The position numbers and the translations under genes were made by a program. Shown in pieces: positions 55,130 to 64,000 of a stretch of 64,000 nt of DNA (within the stretch, counting starts at the first letter, position 1; each line of letters opens with the position of its first letter). The stretch is from Lysobacteraceae bacterium NML93-0793 (GTDB lineage: Bacteria > Pseudomonadota > Gammaproteobacteria > Xanthomonadales > Xanthomonadaceae), in the NCBI GenBank assembly GCA_002324875.1, contig NTJG01000004.1, forward strand, positions 124,001 through 188,000. Reading direction: 5' to 3'. The notes below the pieces were generated by a model. The model was given only the letters and a program-made list of their open reading frames with translations, was not told the origin of the DNA and made no database searches.

Positions 55130-58100
55130 ATGAAGATTCTCGACACCCGCGCCACGCGCGCGCCTGCCGGACCCGACATGACGCTGGCTGCCGACACCTC
55201 GACGTCGTCCGATCATCTTCGCCTGTCGCGCATCGCACGCGTCTTCGGCATCGCCGCACTCGCCGCTGCCCTGGCCGCCTGCAACGTCTCACCCACGCCG
55301 TCGGGTGAAGGAGCCGCGTCGGCGGGCGAGGGTGTCCGCCTGCTCGATAGATTCGACGATCCTTCGAAGTGGCAGGTAGTGACCTCGAACCAGGTCAGCG
55401 GCGCGCTGCGCGCGGTCGACGGCGTCGATGGTCCGGCTTTGTGCCTGGACTACGATTTCAACGGGGTGTCCGGCCATGTCGGCATCCAGCGCGAGCTGCC
55501 GCTCGACTACCCCGAGAATTTCCGCTTCGGCTTCCAGCTGCGCGGCGACTCGCCCGCGAACGATCTCCAGTTCAAGCTGGTCGACGCCAGCGGCGACAAC
55601 GTCTGGTGGGTGAACCGGCCGAAGTACGACTATCCCGAAGACTGGACCCCGGTGCGCTACCGCACGCGGCACATCGACAAGGCCTGGGGTCCGGACCCCG
55701 ACAAGACCTTGCGGGCCAGCCAGAAGATCGAATTCACGATCTACAACAACGCCGGCGGCGCGGGCTCGGTGTGTTTCGACACATTGACGTTCGAAGCCCT
55801 GCCGCCCGACGACACCTCGCCGCTGACGCTCGCGGCGTCGTCGCAAAGCACGCCGGACAGCATGGCCGCTGCGACCGACGGCAAGGCGGACACCGCATGG
55901 ACGACCGCCGCCGCCCCGCAGACGCTGGTGCTGGACCTCGGTTCGGTGCGCGAATTCGGCGGCGTGCGCCTGCAGTGGGCCGAGGGGCGCGAGGCCTCGG
56001 CCTATGCCGTCTCGCTGTCCGATGACGGGCAGAGCTGGGACGAGGTGCGTACGGTCGTCGACGGCAACGGCGGTATCGACTGGTTGTCTCTGCCCGAGTC
56101 GGAGGCGCGCTACATCGGCCTGGAGCTGCGCGAAGGGCCCGGCGACGGATTCGCGCTGGCCGAAGTCGCCGCGCATCCGGTCGAGGTGTCGGCGCATCCC
56201 AACGACTTCATCAAGGCGGTCGCCGCCGATCATCCGCGCGGCCGGTTCCCGCGCGGCTTCAGCGGCGAGCAGCCCTACTGGACGATCCTCGGGCTCGACG
56301 GCGGCACTCAGCAGGGCCTGATCGGCGAAGACGGTGCGATCGAGGTCGTCGCCGGGGGCTTTTCGATCGAACCCTTCGTGCGCGTCGACGATGCACTGGT
56401 CACCTGGGCGGACGTGGAAACCACGCAGTCACTGCAGGACGACTACCTGCCGATCCCCAGCGTCGACTGGCGCCACGATGCGCTGGCCTTGCGCGTGACC
56501 GGCTTCGCCCGCGGCACGCCCGAGGCCTCGCAGCTGGTCGCGCGGTACCGGCTGGAGAACACCGGTGCACAGGCACGCGACTACACGCTCGCACTCGCGG
56601 TGCGACCGCTGCAGGTCAATCCGCCGAGCCAGTTCCTCAACATCATCGGCGGGGTGAGCCCGCTGCGCGCGTTGTCGGTGACGCCGGACCGGGTCGCCGT
56701 CGACGGCATCCCGCGCGTGTTCGCACGCGAACCGGCACAGGCGGCGTTCGCGACCACCTTCGATGCCGGCATTGAGATCGAGCACATCGCCGCCGGCCGC
56801 GTGCCCGACACCACCGAGGTCGACGACCCGCAGGCCTTCGCCTCCGGCGCGCTGCTCTACCGCGTGCGTCTGGAACCGGGACAATCGCGCGAGTTCGATC
56901 TGCTGGTGCCGATGACCGGCAACGCGCCGACGGCCGGCTGGAATCCGCAAGGCTGGCAGGATGCGGTGGCCGGCGAGTGGCGCGCGAAGCTGGGCGAGGT
57001 CGGCATCGACGTGCCCGAGGCCGGCAAGGCGCTGGCCGACACGCTGCGCACCTCGCTGGCGCACATGCTGATCTCGCGCATCGGGCCGCGCCTGCAGCCG
57101 GGCACGCGCTCGTATGCGCGCAGCTGGATCCGCGACGGCGCGATGATCTCCGAAGGCCTGCTGCGCATGGGCCGGCCGGAAGTCGTGAAGGAATACGTCG
57201 AGTGGTACGCGCCCTACCAGTTCGACAACGGCATGGTGCCGTGCTGCGTCGACGATCGCGGCAGCGACCCGGTGCCCGAGAACGACAGCCACGGCGAGTT
57301 GATCTTCAACATTGCCGAGTACTGGCGCTACACCAAGGACGATGCCTTCCTCGCCGCGATGTGGCCGCACGTGCTCGGCGCGTTCGAGTACATGGAGGTG
57401 CTGCGTGCAAGCGAGCGTACCGAGGCCAACCGGGCGGTCAACGAGGCCTTCTACGGCATGATGCCGGCGTCGATCAGCCACGAGGGCTACTCGGCCAAGC
57501 CGATGCATTCGTACTGGGACAACTTCTGGGCGCTGCGCGGCTACAAGGACGCGGTCGAGGTCGCCGAGGCGCTGGGCAAGACCGAGGACAGCACGCGCAT
57601 GATCGCCGCGCGCGACGAGTTCCGCGTGGACCTCGATGCGTCGCTGCGTGCGGCAGCGCGGATTCACGGCATCGATTTCCTGCCCGGCGCCGCCGAACTC
57701 GGGGATTTCGATGCCACATCGACGACCATCGCGCTCGCTCCGGGCGGCGAACAGGGCCGTCTGCCCGAGCCGCTGCTGACCAACACCTTCGAACGCTACT
57801 GGACCAAGTTCACCGACCGTCGCGACGGCCGCGAGCCGTGGAAGGACTACACGCCCTACGAATGGCGCAACGTCGCCGCGTTCGTGCGCCTGGGCTGGCG
57901 CGAGCGCGCCAACGAGGTGCGGGAATGGTTCTTCGGCCATCGCGCACCGCTGGCCTGGAACCAGTGGGGCGAGGTGGTGACCCCGACGCCGCGCACGCCG
58001 TTCTTCCTCGGCGACCTGCCGCATGCCTGGGTCGGCTCGGACTTCGTGCGCTCGGCGCTGGACATGTTCGCCTACGTGCGCGAGGTCGACGACAGCCTGG

Positions 58101-58390
58101 TGCTCGCTGCGGGTGTTCCGGCGGAATGGCTGGACGGCACCGGCGTCGCGCTGCGCGGCATGCGCACGCCGCAGGGCACGGTGGGCTACCGCCTGCGCCG
58201 CGAGGGCGATGCGCTGCTGCTCGACATCGCTGCCGGCAGCGGCCTGCCACCGGGCGGCCTGGTGCTGCAGTGGCCCTACGCCAGCGTGCCGGGCGCGACG
58301 ACGATCGACGGGCGCCCCGCGCAATGGGATGGCAACGAACTGCGCATCACCGGGGGTAGCGCGCGTGTGCAGATTGCCGGCGCACGTTGA
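55130..58390 (+). CDS. Large lipoprotein: beta-sandwich, discoidin and (alpha/alpha)6 glycosidase-like domains
   Basis: The 1086-residue protein has a lipobox LAAC at Cys51, late because of a 35-residue polar leader; ATG at 55178 would place it at 35. Residues about 60-225 form a beta-sandwich (LLDRFDDPSKWQVVTSNQVS, WWVNRPKYDYPEDW). Residues about 238-355 form a discoidin/F5-8C domain (ATDGKADTAW, ARYIGLELREG). A middle beta domain follows. Residues about 625-1000 resemble an (alpha/alpha)6 toroid with YARSWIRDGAMISEGLLRMG, FDNGMVPCCVDDRGSDPVPE, NDSHGELIFNIAEYWRYTKD and LPHAWVGSDFVRSALDMF. WIRDGAM and the Glu/Asp-rich loops recall GH15/GH63/GH94-clan catalytic regions, but no family could be assigned by eye. 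AGGAG precedes ATG 55130. It ends the LacI-controlled glycan locus. Confidence 0.8.
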   Translation: MKILDTRATRAPAGPDMTLAADTSTSSDHLRLSRIARVFGIAALAAALAACNVSPTPSGEGAASAGEGVRLLDRFDDPSKWQVVTSNQVSGALRAVDGVDGPALCLDYDFNGVSGHVGIQRELPLDYPENFRFGFQLRGDSPANDLQFKLVDASGDNVWWVNRPKYDYPEDWTPVRYRTRHIDKAWGPDPDKTLRASQKIEFTIYNNAGGAGSVCFDTLTFEALPPDDTSPLTLAASSQSTPDSMAAATDGKADTAWTTAAAPQTLVLDLGSVREFGGVRLQWAEGREASAYAVSLSDDGQSWDEVRTVVDGNGGIDWLSLPESEARYIGLELREGPGDGFALAEVAAHPVEVSAHPNDFIKAVAADHPRGRFPRGFSGEQPYWTILGLDGGTQQGLIGEDGAIEVVAGGFSIEPFVRVDDALVTWADVETTQSLQDDYLPIPSVDWRHDALALRVTGFARGTPEASQLVARYRLENTGAQARDYTLALAVRPLQVNPPSQFLNIIGGVSPLRALSVTPDRVAVDGIPRVFAREPAQAAFATTFDAGIEIEHIAAGRVPDTTEVDDPQAFASGALLYRVRLEPGQSREFDLLVPMTGNAPTAGWNPQGWQDAVAGEWRAKLGEVGIDVPEAGKALADTLRTSLAHMLISRIGPRLQPGTRSYARSWIRDGAMISEGLLRMGRPEVVKEYVEWYAPYQFDNGMVPCCVDDRGSDPVPENDSHGELIFNIAEYWRYTKDDAFLAAMWPHVLGAFEYMEVLRASERTEANRAVNEAFYGMMPASISHEGYSAKPMHSYWDNFWALRGYKDAVEVAEALGKTEDSTRMIAARDEFRVDLDASLRAAARIHGIDFLPGAAELGDFDATSTTIALAPGGEQGRLPEPLLTNTFERYWTKFTDRRDGREPWKDYTPYEWRNVAAFVRLGWRERANEVREWFFGHRAPLAWNQWGEVVTPTPRTPFFLGDLPHAWVGSDFVRSALDMFAYVREVDDSLVLAAGVPAEWLDGTGVALRGMRTPQGTVGYRLRREGDALLLDIAAGSGLPPGGLVLQWPYASVPGATTIDGRPAQWDGNELRITGGSARVQIAGAR

Positions 58391-58570
58391 GCGATCATCG
58401 AGCCCGCACGCGCCAGGCCGGCTGCGGCCTTCCAATCGTCCGCCGCGCTCGTGCATTGGCCTGAATGCGACTGATGTCACGCTCCGCGCATGAGCGAATC
58501 CGTCTGGTGCCAGGAAGGCTCAAGCCACATGTTATAGAGGTGCATCGCAGGAAGTGATGGGGACAAGGGA

Positions 58571-61500
58571 ATGGAAGCGATACGTTCGCTGGTAGGTGGT
58601 GTCCTGCTTTTCGCTGTCGCGCAGATGGCGCCGGCACAGGAACTTCGCCCGCATATGCTGTACAGCGAGCGGACGCGGTCGGCGGAACAGGTCACGGCAC
58701 TCAGGTCGGATCTGTTCGGTGACAAGGTCAACCTGTACAACGGGGCCACGGAGTTTGAAGCCACCGATATCGACCTCCCCGGCAACAACGCCCTCCCTGT
58801 CAGGCTGCAGCGGCGTCTGAAGGTCGAAGGGCAGGCCGAGGGATTCGACCATTTCGGCGGGTTCGGCCAGTGGGACCTCGATCTTCCCCATATCTACACC
58901 ACCGTGCCGGATCAATGGGGTGCGGGCGGGCAGCGCTGCTCACAGCAATGGTTGCCGACACCACCGCCGCCGTTCGGCCTGTTCGAAGTCCACAACGGCG
59001 TGCATCTCCGGATGCCCGACGGCTCGGGAGCCGAACTGCTCCGATTGCATGCTGGGGACGGGCGGCCCAGGCCCAGCGATGGAGGCGTCTATCACTGGGG
59101 GTCGAGAAACGAGCATCGTGTCGCCTGCATGAGTTCCGCGACCGCCCAGGGTGAGGGGTTCGTCGTCCTCGATCCCAGTGGCAATCGATATGTCTTCGAT
59201 GTCCTGACCTCCCGGGCGGGTGGAATCCTGCACAAGGGCGAGTACACGCAACCGAAGATCGGCTTCTACATGCTGCCCAGCCGCGTGACGGATCGACACG
59301 GCAACCGGGTCGACTATTCATACGAGGCAGGCCGGCTTGTGCGGATCCAGTCGAGTGACGGACGCCGGATCGATCTGGCGTGGTCCAACGGTGCGATCGT
59401 CCAGGCGACTGCCCACGGCAGGACATGGACCTATCAGTACGGATCCCCCTACTTTTCAGTACTCCAGCCCGATGGCACGTCCTGGCAGTACTCCGGCTCC
59501 GCCCGGACCGATACCCGCTGGGCGTACCAGGCGCTCGACCTTGAGACCACTGCGGGATGTCCGGAGGCGCCGTTGGCAGGCCCGCTCGTCCTCGACCTCG
59601 AGATGCGGCATCCGTCGGGGGCGGTCGGCACGTTCCACTTCACCTATACGCGTCACGGCCGGACCGGAACGCCCGCTTCTGCATGTGTGGTGTACATGTC
59701 GACTCCGGTCGACCCGGTCCAGTCGATTCCGCATTACGAACTTGCGGTTCCCGACTACATGGACAACTTCGCCCTCACGGCCAAGGTGGTCGGCGGGCCC
59801 GGCGTCGCACCCATGCAGTGGAATTACGCCTATGGCGGCGGTTCGGGTGGAGGAAGGACCACCCAGCCTGTGCCATGCATGACCTGTCCGCAGGACAAGG
59901 CTGTCGTGGTCCACGCGCCCGACGGCAGCCGGACCGAGCATCTCTTCGGCACGCTGTTCGAGTACAACGACGGACGGCTCCTGGGGGTCGACACCTATGC
60001 ACCTGCGGGTGCACTGGTCGCTTCGAAGCGCAGCACCTACATGACGGACGCCGAGGCGGCCGCGCAAGCATTCCCGGATACCTATGGCGCGTACGTCGTC
60101 ACGGACGACGCAAGTTCGAACCGGATCAGGCCAGTCCTCCGGGATGTACTCATGCAGGATGGGGAGACGTTCGTATCCGAGGTGAGCCAGTTCGATGCAC
60201 GGGCACGCCCCCTGGTCCGCGGACTCGGCAATTCAGCGGCGGGTACGGTCACTCGAATCGAGTCGAACGCGTATCACGACGATCACGCGTTCTGGGTGAT
60301 CGGCCAGCCGTCCGGAACGTGGGTCAACGGGTTCCAGATTGAGGGAATATCGTACGGCCAGCGCGCGCTGGCGACGGAGATCCGCGCGAACGGGCAACTG
60401 GTCCAGGCGCTGGCCTACCGTGCGGACGGCACCGTGTCGGCGGTGACGGATGGCAACGGCAACACGGTCAGCCTGTCGGCCTGGAAGCGCGGCATTCCTC
60501 AATCGATCGGATTTCCGGGCACGCCGGAGGCTCCGGGCGGCACTGCGAGAACTGCGCTGGTCGATGACCATGGCTGGATCAGGGCGATCACCGACGAGTC
60601 GGGCCACACCACCGGCTACGACTACGACCCGATGGGTCGCCTCGCACGGCTGACGCATCCGTCCGGGGATCTGACGCAATGGAGCGATACGCTCCAATCG
60701 TTCGAACAGGTCAACGTGGACGAGTTCGGGATTCCCGCAGGCCACTGGCGTCAAACGGTCTCGACGGGGCAGGGCAGAAAAATCAGCTACTTCGATGCGC
60801 TGTGGCGGCCACTGCTCACCCACGAGTACGACGCTGCAAACGTCGCTTCGACCTCCCGATATCGTCGCTTTGCCTACGACCACGAAGGCCGCGTCACGTT
60901 CTCCAGCTATCCAAGCAGGACGCCCGCCGCGACCTCGGGAGTGTGGAGTGAATACGATGTCCTGGGTCGTCCGACCTCGGTTGCGCAGGACAGCGAACTG
61001 GGCCTGTTGACCACCACCACGCAGTATCTGTCCGGGCTCCGGACGCAGAGTACGAGCCCGAAAGGACTTCGCACCACCACGAGGCACCTCGCCTGGGGCG
61101 CACCGCGCTTCGATCTGCCGCTCGAGATTACCCATCCGTCCGGCGACTTGACGGTCGTCGCCCGGGACGACCTCGGGAAGCCTACCTCCATCACCCGCCG
61201 CGACGCGAGTGGGGGCACCGCCGTTACCCGCCATTACGTATACCGGCCGGTGGGTCAGACACTCTGCAAGATTGTCGAACCCGAGACCGGCGTGACCATC
61301 CAGGATTTCGACGGGGCGGGCAATCTCGCCTGGTCGGCTTCGGGTCTCACCGGGAACGTAGACGGCGGGTGTGAACTGCAGCGCGGGCTCGTATCAGGCC
61401 GGCGGGTACAACGTGCCTATGACGCACGCAACCGGATCCAGTCCCTCGTATTTCCGGATGGACTGGGCAATTCGGACTTCTGGTACACCCGGACCGGTCA

Positions 61501-63862
61501 CCTGGCGCAGGCCGTCGTCGACAACGGCGGGACTGGCGTCGTCACCAGCGTCTATACCTACAACAAGCGTGGAATGGTCGTCGGCGAGGCCATGGGTGTG
61601 GGCGGTGTGGCCTGGGGCCTGGGCTACGGATTCAACTCCAATGGCCACCTGGCGGTGCAGACCCACCATGTCAGCGGTCGGGAGATCGACTACGCGCCCA
61701 ACGCGTTGGGGCAGCCAACCCGGGTCGGTTCCTTTGCGCACGGCGCGCTCTATTACCCCAACGGTGCTTTGAAGCAGTTCACGTACGGCAATGGCCTGGT
61801 GCATCAACTCGACCAGAATGCGCGCGGGCTTCCCGACCGCAGTCGCGATGCTGTGGCCGGGGCCGCTGTCTACGACGAAAGCTTCGATTACGACGCGCAT
61901 GGCAACGTGGCGGCCATCAGCGACGGACTCCCGGGCCAGCGCGGCAATCGCACCATGGGCTACGACGCCCTCGACCGCCTCACGCAGACAGTGTCGCCCA
62001 TGTTCGGCACAGCCACATTCGGCTACGACGCCGTGGATAATCTGCGCGCGATGCAGCTCGGCGGCGGGTCGCGCGCGCGCAGCCAGGGCTACGTCTACGA
62101 TGCCTCGAACCGCCTGACCGCTGTCACCAATGCTGCCGGCGCTACGGTCCTCGGCCTGCAGTACGACACCCAGGGCAACCTGAGCCTTCGTGGCAGCCAG
62201 GCATTCCAGTTCGATGTCGGGAACCGTCTGCGGGCTGCCGCCGGCCTGGAAAGCTATCGTTATGACGTTCACGGTCGTCGCGTGCAGGCACTGCGCAATG
62301 ATCGAAGCCTGTACTCGCTGTATGGGCACGACGGCGTGCTGCGCTACCAGCGCGACGAGCACCGCCGGCTGACTTCTGAGTATCTGTACCTGGCGGGGCG
62401 GCAGGTCGCACGGGTCGAGACCCCCATCCCGCTTGCAGCCCCCAGCCTCAGCGTCGCGGGCTACAGCGCGACGGGCCACTATGCCGTCACGTGGACTGGC
62501 ACGCCCAACGCCTCCCACTACGAGCTGGACGAGCGCGGCAACGGCGGAAACTGGATGACCGTGCACGCCGCCGCACCCAACGAGTACCTGGCAACCGGAC
62601 GGGCTTCGGGCACGTACGAGTATCGCGTGCGTGCGTGTGATGCCCAGGGCTGCGGTGACTGGAGCCAGACCGCGAGCGTGGCAGTTCTCCTGCCCCCGGC
62701 AGGGAGCCCGCAGCTCAGTGCGCCGGCCGTTGCGGCGGGGGGGACGTACACGGTGGCATGGTCGCAAGTCGCCGGCAGCGATCGTTACGAGCTGGATGAG
62801 CAGGTGTCGACAGGTGCCTGGTCCCGCGTTCACGACAGCGGGGCAACCGGGTTCGCTGTGGCCGGCCGTGCGGCGGGTGACTACGGATACCGCGTGCGCG
62901 CCTGCAACGCATCGGGCTGCGGGTCCTATTCGCCCGAGGTCCGGGTCCAGTCGGTCCACGCCCCGGCCGTGGCCCCCGGGCTTTCCCTGCCGGCGTCGAG
63001 TCACGACGGCGCCTACGGTGTGTCGTGGAGCCCGGTCGGCGGTGCATCGCGGTACGAGCTGGAGCAGAGCGGGGCCGGTACCGGATGGGCCCTCGTCCAC
63101 AACGGCGCGTCTTCGAGCTGGAGCACGCAGTCCCAGGCTGCCGGGCAGTGGCGCTATCGCGTGCGCGCGTGCAATGCAGGCGGCTGCGGGCCGGTTTCGG
63201 CGGAGGCCTCGATCACCGTGGTCCGTGTGCCCGTGCATGCCCCGGCGCTCTCGGCGCCGGCATCGACCGTGGCGCCATCCCACACGGTCACGTGGACCCC
63301 GGTCGAGACCGCGACCGGGTACCGGCTGGACGAGTGGCTGGCCGATCGTGGCTGGCTGGCGCTGGGCGACAGCGCGGACACGACACGCGTCATCACCGGT
63401 CGCTCGGCCGGCACCTACGTGTATCGGGTTCAGGCCTGCAACGTGGCGGGATGTGGCCCGTATTCGGCCGAAGCGGCCGTGCAGGTGCAGCGCCCGCCCG
63501 CGGGCGTGGTCATCACGATCGCCCAGCGGCACATTTCCTATGGCGGCTCGGCCGACATCGTGAACCTGGCGTGCCAGGTCGGCTGGTCGACCGCCGCCAG
63601 CGTCGCGCACTACGAGCTGGCGCATCCGCAAGGCAACCTGCTGTACGCCGGGCCGGAGTCGTCCGTGAGTTCCTACAACACGGGGACCTACTGCGCCGAC
63701 CGCTACGTGGTGCGTGCCTGCAATGTGGCCGGTTGCTCCGCATGGTCGCCGGCCGTGGATGTTCACGAGACGCGGGACGATCCACCGCCTCCGGGAAATC
63801 CGGGTGATCCGCCGATGGTGCCGGCGTCCACCGGCAAGCTGCAGAAAGGAGGTCGCCCGTGA
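58571..63862 (+). CDS. Secreted RHS/YD-repeat protein with C-terminal fibronectin III-like domains
   Basis: The 1763-residue protein has a Sec signal peptide (MEAIRSLVGGVLLFAVAQMA). An N-terminal beta region precedes a long YD-repeat section: GYDYDPMGRLARLTHPSGDL, FAYDHEGRVTFSSYP, YDARNRIQSLVFPDG, FDYDAHGNVAAISDG, YDASNRLTAVTNAAG and YRYDVHGRRVQALRN. After LYLAGRQVARVE the RHS part stops. Five fibronectin III-like units follow, beginning near residues 1290, 1378, 1468, 1557 and 1644; the first four contain the YRVRAC-type motif, and the fifth is degenerate. No RHS core (DPxGxxx) or toxin domain is present. The stop overlaps the GTG of a second RHS gene. RHS proteins build hollow shells around toxins. 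Confidence 0.9.
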   Translation: MEAIRSLVGGVLLFAVAQMAPAQELRPHMLYSERTRSAEQVTALRSDLFGDKVNLYNGATEFEATDIDLPGNNALPVRLQRRLKVEGQAEGFDHFGGFGQWDLDLPHIYTTVPDQWGAGGQRCSQQWLPTPPPPFGLFEVHNGVHLRMPDGSGAELLRLHAGDGRPRPSDGGVYHWGSRNEHRVACMSSATAQGEGFVVLDPSGNRYVFDVLTSRAGGILHKGEYTQPKIGFYMLPSRVTDRHGNRVDYSYEAGRLVRIQSSDGRRIDLAWSNGAIVQATAHGRTWTYQYGSPYFSVLQPDGTSWQYSGSARTDTRWAYQALDLETTAGCPEAPLAGPLVLDLEMRHPSGAVGTFHFTYTRHGRTGTPASACVVYMSTPVDPVQSIPHYELAVPDYMDNFALTAKVVGGPGVAPMQWNYAYGGGSGGGRTTQPVPCMTCPQDKAVVVHAPDGSRTEHLFGTLFEYNDGRLLGVDTYAPAGALVASKRSTYMTDAEAAAQAFPDTYGAYVVTDDASSNRIRPVLRDVLMQDGETFVSEVSQFDARARPLVRGLGNSAAGTVTRIESNAYHDDHAFWVIGQPSGTWVNGFQIEGISYGQRALATEIRANGQLVQALAYRADGTVSAVTDGNGNTVSLSAWKRGIPQSIGFPGTPEAPGGTARTALVDDHGWIRAITDESGHTTGYDYDPMGRLARLTHPSGDLTQWSDTLQSFEQVNVDEFGIPAGHWRQTVSTGQGRKISYFDALWRPLLTHEYDAANVASTSRYRRFAYDHEGRVTFSSYPSRTPAATSGVWSEYDVLGRPTSVAQDSELGLLTTTTQYLSGLRTQSTSPKGLRTTTRHLAWGAPRFDLPLEITHPSGDLTVVARDDLGKPTSITRRDASGGTAVTRHYVYRPVGQTLCKIVEPETGVTIQDFDGAGNLAWSASGLTGNVDGGCELQRGLVSGRRVQRAYDARNRIQSLVFPDGLGNSDFWYTRTGHLAQAVVDNGGTGVVTSVYTYNKRGMVVGEAMGVGGVAWGLGYGFNSNGHLAVQTHHVSGREIDYAPNALGQPTRVGSFAHGALYYPNGALKQFTYGNGLVHQLDQNARGLPDRSRDAVAGAAVYDESFDYDAHGNVAAISDGLPGQRGNRTMGYDALDRLTQTVSPMFGTATFGYDAVDNLRAMQLGGGSRARSQGYVYDASNRLTAVTNAAGATVLGLQYDTQGNLSLRGSQAFQFDVGNRLRAAAGLESYRYDVHGRRVQALRNDRSLYSLYGHDGVLRYQRDEHRRLTSEYLYLAGRQVARVETPIPLAAPSLSVAGYSATGHYAVTWTGTPNASHYELDERGNGGNWMTVHAAAPNEYLATGRASGTYEYRVRACDAQGCGDWSQTASVAVLLPPAGSPQLSAPAVAAGGTYTVAWSQVAGSDRYELDEQVSTGAWSRVHDSGATGFAVAGRAAGDYGYRVRACNASGCGSYSPEVRVQSVHAPAVAPGLSLPASSHDGAYGVSWSPVGGASRYELEQSGAGTGWALVHNGASSSWSTQSQAAGQWRYRVRACNAGGCGPVSAEASITVVRVPVHAPALSAPASTVAPSHTVTWTPVETATGYRLDEWLADRGWLALGDSADTTRVITGRSAGTYVYRVQACNVAGCGPYSAEAAVQVQRPPAGVVITIAQRHISYGGSADIVNLACQVGWSTAASVAHYELAHPQGNLLYAGPESSVSSYNTGTYCADRYVVRACNVAGCSAWSPAVDVHETRDDPPPPGNPGDPPMVPASTGKLQKGGRP

Positions 63863-64000
63863 GCGCGGTTCCCGGCAATCGGTTCGTGTGCGTGGCGTCG
63901 CTCATGCTGCTCGTGGCCGCCTTGATGCCGGTGACCGTGCATGGGCAGACGGTGACCTATGTGCACACCGATGCGCTGGGCAGTATCGTGGCCGAGACGG
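63859..64000 (+). CDS. Second RHS protein, signal peptide plus RHS core start (partial)
   Basis: Only the first 47 codons are inside the window. GTG at 63859 (GTGA overlap with the preceding stop) has a strong GGAGG 7 nt upstream. It gives MSAVPGNRFVCVASLMLLVA, then ALMPVTVHGQ, a second Sec signal peptide. Immediately after comes TVTYVHTDALGSIVAET, the RHS repeat-associated core opening (YVHTDxLGSxxxxTD). The core and any C-terminal toxin are therefore carried on a separate polypeptide from the FN3-bearing one. The rest lies outside. Confidence 0.82.
   Translation, partial: MSAVPGNRFVCVASLMLLVAALMPVTVHGQTVTYVHTDALGSIVAET

Noticed and set aside
61394-63766. A 790-codon frame antisense to the RHS gene
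   Set aside because: Antisense shadow of the repeated RHS/FN3 sequence; no start context or domain.

Overview
The window is high-GC DNA with dense coding. It carries the folP / miaA-hfq-hflX-hflK-hflC-DUF2065-purA block, scpA-scpB-rluB, large TonB-dependent receptors, RHS proteins and dispersed GAGCGCGCT-type REP elements. This combination points to a gammaproteobacterium of the Xanthomonadaceae (Luteimonas/Lysobacter-like). The family assignment is inference; no 16S or tRNA gene is present to confirm it.

Layout. 1-2.5 kb: a leftward set (alpha/beta hydrolase, extradiol dioxygenase, DoxX) facing a LysR regulator, probably for quinone/catechol detoxification. 2.6-5.7 kb: MipA/OmpV outer-membrane protein, response regulator, sensor kinase, and a small MbcA/ParS-like antitoxin-domain protein whose ATG shares a base with the kinase stop. 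5.7-10 kb: LysR regulator, a secreted FG-GAP/VCBS protein behind a perfect palindrome, and a RES-domain protein. 10-20.6 kb: core genes folP, putP, miaA, hfq, hflX, hflK, hflC, DUF2065, purA, then a YgjP-like metallopeptidase coupled to an H-NS-type DNA-binding protein. 20.6-26.8 kb: FNT-family channel, an AraC regulator broken by one in-frame amber codon, SDR, DUF2231 membrane protein with a sorbosone-dehydrogenase-like lipoprotein, RidA and a LysR. 27-31 kb: paoABC-type periplasmic aldehyde oxidoreductase. 31.3-34.4 kb: DesT/FabR-like regulator divergent from a desC-desB fatty-acid desaturation pair. 34.5-35.3 kb: a non-coding inverted-repeat element bordered by hexanucleotide tracts. 35.3-45.5 kb: class II UvrA, DUF885 peptidase, hemerythrin, omega-amidase-like nitrilase, rluB-scpB-scpA and a YciI-like protein. 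45.6-58.4 kb: a glycan-utilisation locus. 58.6-64 kb: a split, secreted RHS system that runs off the window.

The most system-like region is 45.65-58.39 kb. A LacI repressor has a textbook operator in front of itself (45650) and a second near-match downstream of a -10-like box (50107). It precedes a TonB receptor, a PF10091/GH144-like lipoprotein, an ABC binding lipoprotein, two permeases, and a 1086-residue lipoprotein joining a beta-sandwich, a discoidin domain and an (alpha/alpha)6-type domain. Together these could bind, cut and import a glucan-type oligosaccharide. No importer ATPase is encoded here, so a shared ATPase elsewhere is inferred.

Other points to re-examine are the antitoxin domain tied to a two-component system with a RES protein 2.7 kb away, REP DNA translated as the tail of the binding protein, and the inverted repeat with hexamer tracts.
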